The position numbers and the translations under genes are program-made. A model generated the notes under the pieces. That model saw only the letters and a program-made list of their open reading frames with translations, did no database searches and was not told the origin of the DNA. From Auanema rhodensis (Eukaryota; Nematoda; Chromadorea; Rhabditida; Rhabditidae), in the NCBI GenBank assembly GCA_964057225.1, contig OZ059898.1, positions 20,251,267-20,315,266 of the forward strand: a stretch of 64,000 nt of DNA, given 5' to 3'. This document shows positions 51,591-64,000 of the stretch, one piece after another (the first letter of the stretch is position 1; each line of letters starts with the position of its first letter).

Positions 51591-54500
51591 TTAGAGTAAT
51601 ATGGACATGGAGAATCTATTTTTAAAAACCGCATCTCTTTATCTTTCACGTGAAGCGAGTTACATACCAAGTGCACATCACGTGTACATTTAATTAGCAT
51701 AAATTAAAGTTCACGTAAATTTCAAACTCATGGTTACCATGCACCAATATCAATAAAATTTTGTTTTTAGACTAATATGGACATGGGGAATCTATATTTG
51801 AAAAACGCATCTCTTTATCTTTCACGTGAAGCGAGTTACATACCAAGTGCACATCACGTGTACATTTAATTAGCATAAATCAAAGTTCACGTAAATTTCA
51901 AAGTCATGGTTACCATGCACCAATATCAATAAAATTTTGTTTTTAGACTAATATGGACATGGGGAATCTAATTATGAAAACCGCATCTCTTTATCTTTCA
52001 CGTGAAGCGAGTTACATACCAAGTGCACATCACGTGTACATTTAATTAGCATAAATTAAAGTTCACGTAAATTTCAAAGTCATGGTTACCATGCACCAAT
52101 ATCAATAAAATTTTGTTTTTAGACTAATATGGACATGGGGAATCTAATTTTGAAAACCGCATCTCTTTATTTTTCACGTGAAGCGAGTTACATACCAAGT
52201 GCACATCACGTGTACATTTAATTAGCATAAATTAAAGTTCACGTAAATTTCAAACTCATGGTTACCATGCACCAATATCAATAAAAATTTGTTTTTAGAC
52301 TAATATGGACATGGAGAATCTAATTTTGAAAACCGCATCTCTTTATCTTTCACGTGAAGCGAGTTACATACCAAGTGCACATCACGTGTACATTTAATTA
52401 GCATAAATTAAAGTTCACGTAAATTTCAAACTCATGGTTACCATGCACCAATATCAATAAAAATTTGTTTTTAGAGTAATATGGACATGGAGAATCTATT
52501 TTTAAAAACCGCATCTCTTTATCTTTCACGTGAAGCGAGTTACATACCAAGTGCACATCACGTGTACATTTAATTAGCATAAATTAAAGTTCACGTAAAT
52601 TTCAAACTCATGGTTACCATGCACCAATATCAATAAAATTTTGTTTTTAGACTAATATGGACATGGGGAATCTAATTATGAAAACCGCATCTCTTTATCT
52701 TTCACGTGAAGCGAGTTACATACCAAGTGCACATCACGTGTACATTTAATTAGCATAAATTAAAGTTCACGTAAATTTCAAACTCATGGTTACCATGCAC
52801 CAATATCAATAAAAATTTGTTTTTAGACTAATATGGACATGGGGAATCTATATTTGAAAAACGCATCTCTTTATCTTTCACGTGAAGCGAGTTACATACC
52901 AAGTGCACATCACGTGTACATTTAATTAGCATAAATCAAAGTTCACGTAAATTTCAAAGTCATGGTTACCATGCACCAATATCAATAAAAATTTGTTTTT
53001 AGACTAATATGTACATGGAGAATCTAATTTTAAAAACCGCATCTCTTTATCTTTCACGTGAAGCGAGTTACATACCAAGTGCACATCACGTGTACATTTA
53101 ATTAGCATAAATTAAAGTTCACGTAAATTTCAAAGTCATGGTTACCATGCACCAATATCAATAAAATTTTGTTTTTAGACTAATATGGACATGGGGAATC
53201 TAATTTTGAAAACCGCATCTCTTTATCTTTCATGTGAAGCGAGTTACATACCAAGTGCACATCACGTGTACATTTAATTAGCATAAATTAAAGTTCACGT
53301 AAATTTCAAACTCATGGTTACCATGCACCAATATCAATAAAAATTTGTTTTTAGACTAATATGGACATGGAGAATCTAATTTTGAAAACCGCATCTCTTT
53401 ATCTTTCACGTGAAGCGAGTTACATACCAAGTGCACATCACGTGTACATTTAATTAGCATAAATTAAAGTTCACGTAAATTTCAAACTCATGGTTACCAT
53501 GCACCAATATCAATAAAAATTTGTTTTTAGAGTAATATGGACATGGAGAATCTATTTTTAAAAACCGCATCTCTTTATCTTTCACGTGAAGCGAGTTACA
53601 TACCAAGTGCACATCACGTGTACATTTAATTAGCATAAATTAAAGTTCACGTAAATTTCAAACTCATGGTTACCATGCACCAATATCAATAAAATTTTGT
53701 TTTTAGACTAATATGGACATGGGGAATCTATATTTGAAAAACGCATCTCTTTATCTTTCACGTGAAGCGAGTTACATACCAAGTGCACATCACGTGTACA
53801 TTTAATTAGCATAAATCAAAGTTCACGTAAATTTCAAAGTCATGGTTACCATGCACCAATATCAATAAAATTTTGTTTTTAGACTAATATGGACATGGGG
53901 AATCTAATTATGAAAACCGCATCTCTTTATCTTTCACGTGAAGCGAGTTACATACCAAGTGCACATCACGTGTACATTTAATTAGCATAAATTAAAGTTC
54001 ACGTAAATTTCAAAGTCATGGTTACCATGCACCAATATCAATAAAATTTTGTTTTTAGACTAATATGGACATGGGGAATCTAATTTTGAAAACCGCATCT
54101 CTTTATTTTTCACGTGAAGCGAGTTACATACCAAGTGCACATCACGTGTACATTTAATTAGCATAAATTAAAGTTCACGTAAATTTCAAAGTCATGGTTA
54201 CCATGCACCAATATCAATAAAAATTTGTTTTTAGACTAATATGGACATGGAGAATCTAATTTTAAAAACCGCATCTCTTTATCTTTCACGTGAAGCGAGT
54301 TACGTACCAAGTGCACATCACGTGTACATTTAATTAGCATAAATTAAAGTTCACGTAAATTTCAAAGTCATGGTTACCATGCACCAATATCAATAAAATT
54401 TTGTTTTTAGACTAATATGGACATGGGGAATCTAATTTTGAAAACCGCATCTCTTTATCTTTCACGTGAAGCGAGTTACATACCAAGTGCACATCACGTG

Positions 54501-57500
54501 TACATTTAATTAGCATAAATTAAAGTTCACGTAAATTTCAAACTCATGGTTACCATGCACCAATATCAATAAAAATTTGTTTTTAGACTAATATGGACAT
54601 GGAGAATCTAATTTTGAAAACCGCATCTCTTTATCTTTCACGTGAAGCGAGTTACATACCAAGTGCACATCACGTGTACATTTAATTAGCATAAATTAAA
54701 GTTCACGTAAATTTCAAACTCATGGTTACCATGCACCAATATCAATAAAAATTTGTTTTTAGAGTAATATGGACATGGAGAATCTATTTTTAAAAACCGC
54801 ATCTCTTTATCTTTCACGTGAAGCGAGTTACATACCAAGTGCACATCACGTGTACATTTAATTAGCATAAATTAAAGTTCACGTAAATTTCAAACTCATG
54901 GTTACCATGCACCAATATCAATAAAATTTTGTTTTTAGACTAATATGGACATGGAGAATCTATATTTGAAAAACGCATCTCTTTATCTTTCACGTGAAGC
55001 GAGTTACATACCAAGTGCACATCACGTGTACATTTAATTAGCATAAATTAAAGTTCACGTAAATTTCAAACTCATGGTTACCATGCACCAATATCAATAA
55101 AATTTTGTTTTTAGAGTAATATGGACATGGAGAATCTATTTTTAAAAACCGCATCTCTTTATCTTTCACGTGAAGCGAGTTACATACCAAGTGCACATCA
55201 CGTGTACATTTAATTAGCATAAATTAAAGTTCACGTAAATTTCAAACTCATGGTTACCATGCACCAATATCAATAAAATTTTGTTTTTAGACTAATATGG
55301 ACATGGAGAATCTATATTTGAAAAACGCATCTCTTTATCTTTCACGTGAAGCGAGTTACATACCAAGTGCACATCACGTGTACATTTAATTAGCATAAAT
55401 CAAAGTTCACGTAAATTTCAAAGTCATGGTTACCATGCACCAATATCAATAAAATTTTGTTTTTAGACTAATATGGACATGGGGAATCTAATTATGAAAA
55501 CCGCATCTCTTTATCTTTCACGTGAAGCGAGTTACATACCAAGTGCACATCACGTGTACATTTAATTAGCATAAATTAAAGTTCACGTAAATTTCAAAGT
55601 CATGGTTACCATGCACCAATATCAATAAAATTTTGTTTTTAGACTAATATGGACATGGGGAATCTAATTATGAAAACCGCATCTCTTTATCTTTCACGTG
55701 AAGCGAGTTACATACCAAGTGCACATCACGTGTACATTTAATTAGCATAAATTAAAGTTCACGTAAATTTCAAACTCATGGTTACCATGCACCAATATCA
55801 ATAAAAATTTGTTTTTAGACTAATATGGACATGGAGAATCTAATTTTGAAAACCGCATCTCTTTATCTTTCACGTGAAGCGAGTTACATACCAAGTGCAC
55901 ATCACGTGTACATTTAATTAGCATAAATTAAAGTTCACGTAAATTTCAAACTCATGGTTACCATGCACCAATATCAATAAAAATTTGTTTTTAGAGTAAT
56001 ATGGACATGGAGAATCTATTTTTAAAAACCGCATCTCTTTATCTTTCACGTGAAGCGAGTTACATACCAAGTGCACATCACGTGTACATTTAATTAGCAT
56101 AAATTAAAGTTCACGTAAATTTCAAACTCATGGTTACCATGCACCAATATCAATAAAATTTTGTTTTTAGACTAATATGGACATGGAGAATCTATATTTG
56201 AAAAACGCATCTCTTTATCTTTCACGTGAAGCGAGTTACATACCAAGTGCACATCACGTGTACATTTAATTAGCATAAATTAAAGTTCACGTAAATTTCA
56301 AAGTCATGGTTACCATGAACCAATATCAATAAAAATTTGTTTTTAGACTAATATGGACATGGGGAATCTAATTATGAAAACCGCATCTCTTTATCTTTCA
56401 CGTGAAGCGAGTTACATACCAAGTGCACATCACGTGTACATTTAATTAGCATAAATTAAAGTTCACGTAAATTTCAAAGTCATGGTTACCATGCACCAAT
56501 ATCAATAAAATTTTGTTTTTAGACTAATATGGACATGGGGAATCTAATTTTGAAAACCGCATCTCTTTATTTTTCACGTGAAGCGAGTTACATACCAAGT
56601 GCACATCACGTGTACATTTAATTAGCATAAATTAAAGTTCACGTAAATTTCAAACTCATGGTTACCATGCACCAATATCAATAAAAATTTGTTTTTAGAC
56701 TAATATGGACATGGAGAATCTAATTTTGAAAACCGCATCTCTTTATCTTTCACGTGAAGCGAGTTACATACCAAGTGCACATCACGTGTACATTTAATTA
56801 GCATAAATTAAAGTTCACGTAAATTTCAAACTCATGGTTACCATGCACCAATATCAATAAAAATTTGTTTTTAGAGTAATATGGACATGGAGAATCTATT
56901 TTTAAAAACCGCATCTCTTTATCTTTCACGTGAAGCGAGTTACATACCAAGTGCACATCACGTGTACATTTAATTAGCATAAATTAAAGTTCACGTAAAT
57001 TTCAAACTCATGGTTACCATGCACCAATATCAATAAAATTTTGTTTTTAGACTAATATGGACATGGAGAATCTATATTTGAAAAACGCATCTCTTTATCT
57101 TTCACGTGAAGCGAGTTACATACCAAGTGCACATCACGTGTACATTTAATTAGCATAAATCAAAGTTCACGTAAATTTCAAAGTCATGGTTACCATGCAC
57201 CAATATCAATAAAATTTTGTTTTTAGACTAATATGGACATGGGGAATCTAATTATGAAAACCGCATCTCTTTATCTTTCACGTGAAGCGAGTTACATACC
57301 AAGTGCACATCACGTGTACATTTAATTAGCATAAATTAAAGTTCACGTAAATTTCAAAGTCATGGTTACCATGCACCAATATCAATAAAATTTTGTTTTT
57401 AGACTAATATGGACATGGGGAATCTAATTTTGAAAACCGCATCTCTTTATTTTTCACGTGAAGCGAGTTACATACCAAGTGCACATCACGTGTACATTTA

Positions 57501-60500
57501 ATTAGCATAAATTAAAGTTCACGTAAATTTCAAACTCATGGTTACCATGCACCAATATCAATAAAAATTTGTTTTTAGACTAATATGGACATGGAGAATC
57601 TAATTTTAAAAACCGCATCTCTTTATCTTTCACGTGAAGCGAGTTACATACCAAGTGCACATCACGTGTACATTTAATTAGCATAAATTAAAGTTCACGT
57701 AAATTTCAAAGTCATGGTTACCATGCACCAATATCAATAAAATTTTGTTTTTACTAATATGGACATGAGGAATCTAATTTTGAAAACCGCATCTCTTTAT
57801 CTTTCACGTGAAGCGAGTTACATACCAAGTGCACATCACGTGTACATTTAATTAGCATAAATTAAAGTTCACGTAAATTTCAAACTCATGGTTACCATGC
57901 ACCAATATCAATAAAAATTTGTTTTTAGACTAATATGGACATGGAGAATCTAATTTTGAAAACCGCATCTCTTTATCTTTCACGTGAAGCGAGTTACATA
58001 CCAAGTGCACATCACGTGTACATTTAATTAGCATAAATTAAAGTTCACGTAAATTTCAAACTCATGGTTACCATGCACCAATATCAATAAAAATTTGTTT
58101 TTAGAGTAATATGGACATGGAGAATCTATTTTTAAAAACCGCATCTCTTTATCTTTCACGTGAAGCGAGTTACATACCAAGTGCACATCACGTGTACATT
58201 TAATTAGCATAAATTAAAGTTCACTTAAATTTGAAAGTCATGGTTACCATGCACCAATATCAATAAAATTTTGTTTTTAGACTAATATGGACATGGGGAA
58301 TCTAATTTTGAAAACCGCATCTCTTTATCTTTCACGTGAAGCGAGTTACATACCAAGTGCACATCCCGTGTACATTTAATTAGCATAAATTAAAGTTCAC
58401 GTAAATTTCAAACTCATGGTTACCATGCACCAATATCAATAAAAATTTGTTTTTAGACTAATATGGACATGGGGAATCTATATTTGAAAAACGCATCTCT
58501 TTATCTTTCACGTGAAGCGAGTTACATACCAAGTGCACATCACGTGTACATTTAATTAGCATAAATCAAAGTTCACGTAAATTTCAAAGTCATGGTTACC
58601 ATGCACCAATATCAATAAAATTTTGTTTTTAGACTAATATGGACATGGGGAATCTAATTTTGAAAACCGCATCTCTTTATTTTTCACGTGAAGCGAGTTA
58701 CATACCAAGTGCACATCACGTGTACATTTAATTAGCATAAATTAAAGTTCACGTAAATTTCAAACTCATGGTTACCATGCACCAATATCAATAAAAATTT
58801 GTTTTTAGACTAATATGTACATGGAGAATCTAATTTTAAAAACCGCATCTCTTTATCTTTCACGTGAAGCGAGTTACATACCAAGTGCACATCACGTGTA
58901 CATTTAATTAGCATAAATTAAAGTTCACGTAAATTTCAAAGTCATGGTTACCATGCACCAATATCAATAAAATTTTGTTTTTAGACTAATATGGACATGG
59001 GGAATCTAATTTTGAAAACCGCATCTCTTTATCTTTCATGTGAAGCGAGTTACATACCAAGTGCACATCACGTGTACATTTAATTAGCATAAATTAAAGT
59101 TCACGTAAATTTCAAACTCATGGTTACCATGCACCAATATCAATAAAAATTTGTTTTTAGACTAATATGGACATGGAGAATCTAATTTTGAAAACCGAAT
59201 CTCTTTATCTTTCACGTGAAGCGAGTTACATACCAAGTGCACATCACGTGTACATTTAATTAGCATAAATTAAAGTTCACGTAAATTTCAAACTCATGGT
59301 TACCATGCACCAATATCAATAAAAATTTGTTTTTAGAGTAATATGGACATGGAGAATCTATTTTTAAAAACCGCATCTCTTTATCTTTCACGTGAAGCGA
59401 GTTACAAACCAAGTGCACATCACGTGTACATTTAATTAGCATAAATTAAAGTTCACGTAAATTTCAAACTCATGGTTACCATGCACCAATATCAATAAAA
59501 TTTTGTTTTTAGACTAATATGGACATGGGGAATCTAATTTTGAAAACCGCATCTCTTTATCTTTCACGTGAAGCGAGTTACATACCAAGTGCACATCCCG
59601 TGTACATTTAATTAGCATAAATTAAAGTTCACGTAAATTTCAAACTCATGGTTACCATGCACCAATATCAATAAAAATTTGTTTTTAGACTAATATGGAC
59701 ATGGGGAATCTATATTTGAAAAACGCATCTCTTTATCTTTCACGTGAAGCGAGTTACATACCAAGTGCACATCACGTGTACATTTAATTAGCATAAATCA
59801 AAGTTCACGTAAATTTCAAAGTCATGGTTACCATGCACCAATATCAATAAAATTTTGTTTTTAGACTAATATGGACATGGGGAATCTAATTATGAAAACC
59901 GCATCTCTTTATCTTTCACGTGAAGCGAGTTACATACCAAGTGCACATCACGTGTACATTTAATTAGCATAAATTAAAGTTCACGTAAATTTCAAAGTCA
60001 TGGTTACCATGCACCAATATCAATAAAATTTTGTTTTTAGACTAATATGGACATGGGGAATCTAATTTTGAAAACCGCATCTCTTTATTTTTCACGTGAA
60101 GCGAGTTACATACCAAGTGCACATCACGTGTACATTTAATTAGCATAAATTAAAGTTCACGTAAATTTCAAACTCATGGTTACCATGCACCAATATCAAT
60201 AAAAATTTGTTTTTAGACTAATATGGACATGGAGAATCTAATTTTAAAAACCGCATCTCTTTATCTTTCACGTGAAGCGAGTTACATACCAAGTGCACAT
60301 CACGTGTACATTTAATTAGCATAAATTAAAGTTCACGTAAATTTCAAAGTCATGGTTACCATGCACCAATATCAATAAAATTTTGTTTTTAGACTAATAT
60401 GGACATGGGGAATCTAATTTTGAAAACCGCATCTCTTTATCTTTCACGTGAAGCGAGTTACATACCAAGAGCACATCACGTGTACATTTAATTAGCATAA

Positions 60501-60573
60501 ATTAAAGTTCACGTAAATTTCAAACTCATGGTTACCATGCACCAATATCAATAAAAATTTGTTTTTAGAGTAA
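51591..60573 (-). repeat. 5- and 7-monomer HORs marked by TTAGAGTAAT
   Basis: The variant TTAGAGTAAT, linked to ATGGAGAATCTATTTTTAAA, occurs at 51591, 52471, 53527, 54759, 55111, 55991, 56871, 58101, 59333 and 60565, and once more at 63557. Spacings are 880 bp (5 monomers, three times), 1056 (6), 352 (2) and 1232 bp (7 monomers, repeatedly). The 58.03-60.67 kb part is a clean run of 1232-bp units with the same inner order: CATCCCGTG, CTATATTTGAAAAACGC, then TTATTTTTCACG. Each marked monomer has lost an in-frame stop (TAG to TAC on the minus strand), which produces an accidental 60-codon open frame. Confidence 0.85.
57745..57760 (-). other. 2-bp deletion in a monomer
   Basis: This monomer reads GTTTTTACTAATATGG where all others have GTTTTTAGACTAATATGG; two bases are missing at about 57752. 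The spacing of the flanking TTAGAGTAAT markers (56871 to 58101) is 1230 instead of 1232 bp, which confirms the loss. It is found once in the window. Confidence 0.93.
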
Positions 60574-62132
60574 TATGGACATGGAGAATCTATTTTTAAA
60601 AACCGCATCTCTTTATCTTTCACGTGAAGCGAGTTACATACCAAGTGCACATCACGTGTACATTTAATTAGCATAAATTAAAGTTCACGTAAATTTCAAA
60701 CTCATGGTTACCATGCACCAATATCAATAAAATTTTGTTTTTAGACTAATATGGACATGGGGAATCTAATTTTAAAAACCGCATCTCTTTATCTTTCACG
60801 TGAAGCGAGTTACATACCAAGTGCACATCCCGTGTACATTTAATTAGCATAAATTAAAGTTCACGTAAATTTCAAACTCATGGTTACCATGCACCAATAT
60901 CAATAAAAATTTGTTTTTAGACTAATATGGACATGGGGAATCTATATTTGAAAAACGCATCTCTTTATCTTTCACGTGAAGCGAGTTACATACCAAGTGC
61001 ACATCACGTGTACATTTAATTAGCATAAATCAAAGTTCACGTAAATTTCAAAGTCATGGTTACCATGCACCAATATCAATAAAATTTTGTTTTTAGACTA
61101 ATATGGACATGGGGAATCTAATTATGAAAACCGCATCTCTTTATCTTTCACGTGAAGCGAGTTACATACCAAGTGCACATCACGTGTACATTTAATTAGC
61201 ATAAATTAAAGTTCACGTAAACTTCAAAGTCATGGTTACCATGCACCAATATCAATAAAATTTTGTTTTTAGATTAATATTGACATGGGGAATCTAATTT
61301 TGAAAACCGCATCTCTTTATTTTTCACGTGAAGCGAGTTACATACCAAGTGCACATCACGTGTACATTTAATTAGCATAAATTAAAGTTCACGTAAATTT
61401 CAAACTCATGGTTACCATGCACCAATATCAATAAAAATTTGTTTTTAGACTAATATGGACATGGAGAATCTAATTTTAAAAACCGCATCTCTTTATCTTT
61501 CACGTGAAGCGAGTTACATACCAAGTGCACATCACGTGTACATTTAATTAGCATAAATTAAAGTTCACGTAAATTTCAAAGTCATGGTTACCATGCACCA
61601 ATATCAATAAAATTTTGTTTTTAGACTAATATGGACATGGGGAATCAAATTTTGAAAACCGCATCTCTTTATCTTTCACGTGAAGCGAGTTACATACCAA
61701 GTGCACATCACGTGTACATTTAATTAGCATAAATTAAAGTTCACGTAAATTTCAAACTCATGGTTACCATGCACCAATATCAATAAAAATTTGTTTTTAG
61801 ACTAATATGGACATGGAGAATCTAATTTTGAAAACCGCATCTCTTTATCTTTCACGTGAAGCGAGTTACATACCAAGTGCACATCACGTGTACATTTAAT
61901 TAGCATAAATTAAAGTTCACGTAAATTTCAAACTCATGGTTACCATGCACCAATATCAATAAAAATTTGTTTTTAGACTAATATGGACATGGAGAATCTA
62001 TTTTTAAAAACCGCATCTCTTTATCTTTCACGTGAAGCGAGTTACATACCAAGTGCACATCACGTGTACATTTAATTAGCATAAATTAAAGTTCACGTAA
62101 ATTTCAAACTCATGGTTACCATGCACCAATAT

Positions 62133-62484
62133 CAATAGAAATTTGTTTTTAGACTAATATGGACATGGAGAATCTAATTTTAAAAACCGCATCTCTTTAT
62201 CTTTCACGTGAAGCGAGTTACATACCAAGTGCACATCACGTGTACATTTAATTAGCATAAATTAAAGTTCACGTAAATTTCAAACTCATGGTTACCATGC
62301 ACCAATATCAATAGAAATTTGTTTTTAGACTAATATGGACATGGAGAATCTAATTTTAAAAACCGCATCTCTTTATCTTTCACGTGAAGCGAGTTACATA
62401 CCAAGTGCACATCACGTGTACATTTAATTAGCATAAATTAAAGTTCACGTAAATTTCAAACTCATGGTTACCATGCACCAATAT
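62133..62484 (-). repeat. Adjacent identical monomer pair (single-monomer duplication)
   Basis: The private variant CAATAGAAATTTG occurs only at 62133 and 62309, exactly 176 bp apart, in two neighbouring monomers that otherwise look the same. This is the smallest and probably among the most recent duplication steps seen here. Confidence 0.8.
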
Positions 62485-64000
62485 CAATAAAAATTTGTTT
62501 TTAGACTAATATGGACATGGGGAATCTATATTTGAAAAACGCATCTCTTTATCTTTCACGTGAAGCGAGTTACATACCAAGTGCACATCACGTGTACATT
62601 TAATTAGCATAAATCAAAGTTCACGTAAATTTCAAAGTCATGGTTACCATGCACCAATATCAATAAAATTTTGTTTTTAGACTAATATGGACATGGGGAA
62701 TCTAATTATGAAAACCGCATCTCTTTATCTTTCACGTGAAGCGAGTTACATACCAAGTGCACATCACGTGTACATTTAATTAGCATAAATTAAAGTTCAC
62801 GTAAATTTCAAAGTCATGGTTACCATGCACCAATATCAATAAAATTTTGTTTTTAGACTAATATGGACATGGGGAATCTAATTTTGAAAACCGCATCTCT
62901 TTATTTTTCACGTGAAGCGAGTTACATACCAAGTGCACATCACGTGTACATTTAATTAGCATAAATTAAAGTTCACGTAAATTTCAAACTCATGGTTACC
63001 ATGCACCAATATCAATAAAAATTTGTTTTTAGACTAATATGGACATGGAGAATCTAATTTTAAAAACCGCATCTCTTTATCTTTCACGTGAAGCGAGTTA
63101 CATACCAAGTGCACATCACGTGTACATTTAATTAGCATAAATTAAAGTTCACGTAAATTTCAAAGTCATGGTTACCATGCACCAATATCAATAAAATTTT
63201 GTTTTTAGACTAATATGGACATGGGGAATCTAATTTTGAAAACCGCATCTCTTTATCTTTCACGTGAAGCGAGTTACATACCAAGTGCACATCACGTGTA
63301 CATTTAATTAGCATAAATTAAAGTTCACGTAAATTTCAAACTCATGGTTACCATGCACCAATATCAATAAAAATTTGTTTTTAGACTAATATGGACATGG
63401 AGAATCTAATTTTGAAAACCGCATCTCTTTATCTTTCACGTGAAGCGAGTTACATACCAAGTGCACATCACGTGTACATTTAATTAGCATAAATTAAAGT
63501 TCACGTAAATTTCAAACTCATGGTTACCATGCACCAATATCAATAAAAATTTGTTTTTAGAGTAATATGGACATGGAGAATCTATTTTTAAAAACCGCAT
63601 CTCTTTATCTTTCACGTGAAGCGAGTTACATACCAAGTGCACATCACGTGTACATTTAATTAGCATAAATTAAAGTTCACGTAAATTTGAAACTCATGGT
63701 TACCATGCACCAATATCAATAAAATTTTGTTTTTAGACTAATATGGACATGGGGAATCTAATTTTGAAAACCGCATCTCTTTATCTTTCACGTGAAGCGA
63801 GTTACATACCAAGTGCACATCCCGTGTACATTTAATTAGCATAAATTAAAGTTCACGTAAATTTCAAACTCATGGTTACCATGCACCAATATCAATAAAA
63901 TTTTGTTTTTAGATTAATATGGACATGGGGAATCTAATTTTGAAAACCGCATCTCTTTATTTTTCACGTGAAGCGAGTTACATACCAAGTGCACATCACG

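Larger units (their letters stand above)
1..64000. repeat. 176-bp tandem satellite array, whole window
   Basis: The whole window is a head-to-tail array of one AT-rich monomer. The landmark TTATTGATATTGG occurs at 1, 177 and 353, giving a period of exactly 176 bp. Distances between rare shared variants are multiples of 176 throughout: 2816, 1584, 3872, 1760, 3344 and 1232 bp. No stretch above 300 bp falls outside the repeat, and no gene, tRNA, rRNA, telomere repeat or transposon interrupts it. A length near one nucleosome repeat, HOR structure and lack of genes are typical of centromeric or pericentromeric satellites. The centromere role itself is inferred; only CENH3 ChIP would show it. Both edges of the window cut through the array, so its true size is larger. 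Confidence 0.98.
32596..64000 (-). repeat. Reverse-orientation half of the array
   Basis: About 178 monomers of the same 176-bp satellite lie on the minus strand. The half has two parts with a sharp border near 46.4 kb: a diverse part whose variants match the forward half, and a uniform part with its own diagnostic bases. The register holds except for one 2-bp loss near 57752. Confidence 0.97.
46404..64000 (-). repeat. Homogeneous reverse subfamily marked by ATTAAATGTAC
   Basis: From 46404 on, monomers read GTACATTTAATT on the plus strand, where monomers before it read GTACACTTAATT; the last old-type base is in the monomer at about 46228. Other frequent marks are CAAACTCATGG, CAATAAAATTTTG, ATGGAGAATC, CTATATTTGAAAAACGC and CATCCCGTG. 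Variation between monomers is clearly lower than in the rest of the window. In the forward half the same ATTAAATGTAC occurs only in scattered monomers, for example near 1470, 4286, 10098 and 11682. The two at 1391 and 4207 also share GGTTCATGG and AAAATTTTATTG with this subfamily. Confidence 0.9.

Noticed and set aside
51518-63666. Eleven near-identical 60-codon minus-strand frames, read as a possible small gene family
   Set aside because: All coincide with the TTAGAGTAAT monomer variant that removes one stop and was spread by HOR amplification. Ordinary monomers allow only 34 codons from the same ATG. Near-identity is at the DNA level over the whole unit, including non-coding parts.
1-64000. 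CRISPR-like regular repeat array
   Set aside because: Units are contiguous 176-bp monomers with no unique spacers, and no cas genes are present.
1-64000. CENP-B box in the monomer
   Set aside because: No match to the TTCG....A..CGGG pattern was seen in either strand; ATGCGG and TTTCGCATG are only superficially similar.
1-64000. Telomeric or rDNA-linked repeats
   Set aside because: No TTTAGGG/TTAGGG runs and no rRNA-like sequence were seen in any part.

Overview
The window is one uninterrupted tandem satellite DNA array. It is built from an AT-rich monomer of 176 bp, about 363 copies end to end. I see no real gene, RNA gene, transposon, CRISPR array or unique sequence anywhere in it. The length close to one nucleosome, the absence of coding sequence, the multi-kilobase higher-order repeats (HORs) and the inversion all suggest centromeric or pericentromeric heterochromatin of a eukaryote, most likely a flowering plant. 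On the minus strand the monomer has a core, AGACTAATATGGACATGG, that resembles from memory the AGACTCATATGGAC core of the Arabidopsis 178-bp centromere satellite. A Brassicaceae-type centromere is therefore my best guess, but this is an inference.

Layout. (1) 1-32595 holds about 185 monomers in one orientation (called forward). It is a mosaic of HORs of different sizes: a 16/17-mer pair (about 1-4850), a 352-bp dimer zone (about 4757-8630), two 9-mers (1584 bp, about 8636-11803), three copies of a 22/23-mer (3872/4048 bp, 11793-23360), two 10-mers (1760 bp, about 22430-25950), and smaller 4-mer and 7-mer duplications (28-31.7 kb). (2) At 32593-32597 the orientation flips abruptly in the middle of a monomer. 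(3) 32598-46300 holds monomers in reverse orientation. Their variant order is the mirror image of the forward stretch about 24.3-28.2 kb, interrupted by local amplification. (4) From about 46.4 kb to the end is a separate, much more uniform reverse-orientation subfamily, recognised by ATTAAATGTAC (minus strand) in every monomer, with 5- and 7-monomer HORs.

History suggested by the sequence: unequal exchange or break-induced copying made nested HORs; a segment was copied or flipped in inverted orientation; parts of the inverted segment were re-amplified; and a variant monomer type expanded on the far right. Length changes are rare: one 9-bp gain, two 1-bp losses and one 2-bp loss were detected, so the 176-bp register is otherwise kept across 64 kb. 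The only open reading frames of note are 60-codon accidents that arise where one in-frame stop in the monomer is mutated.
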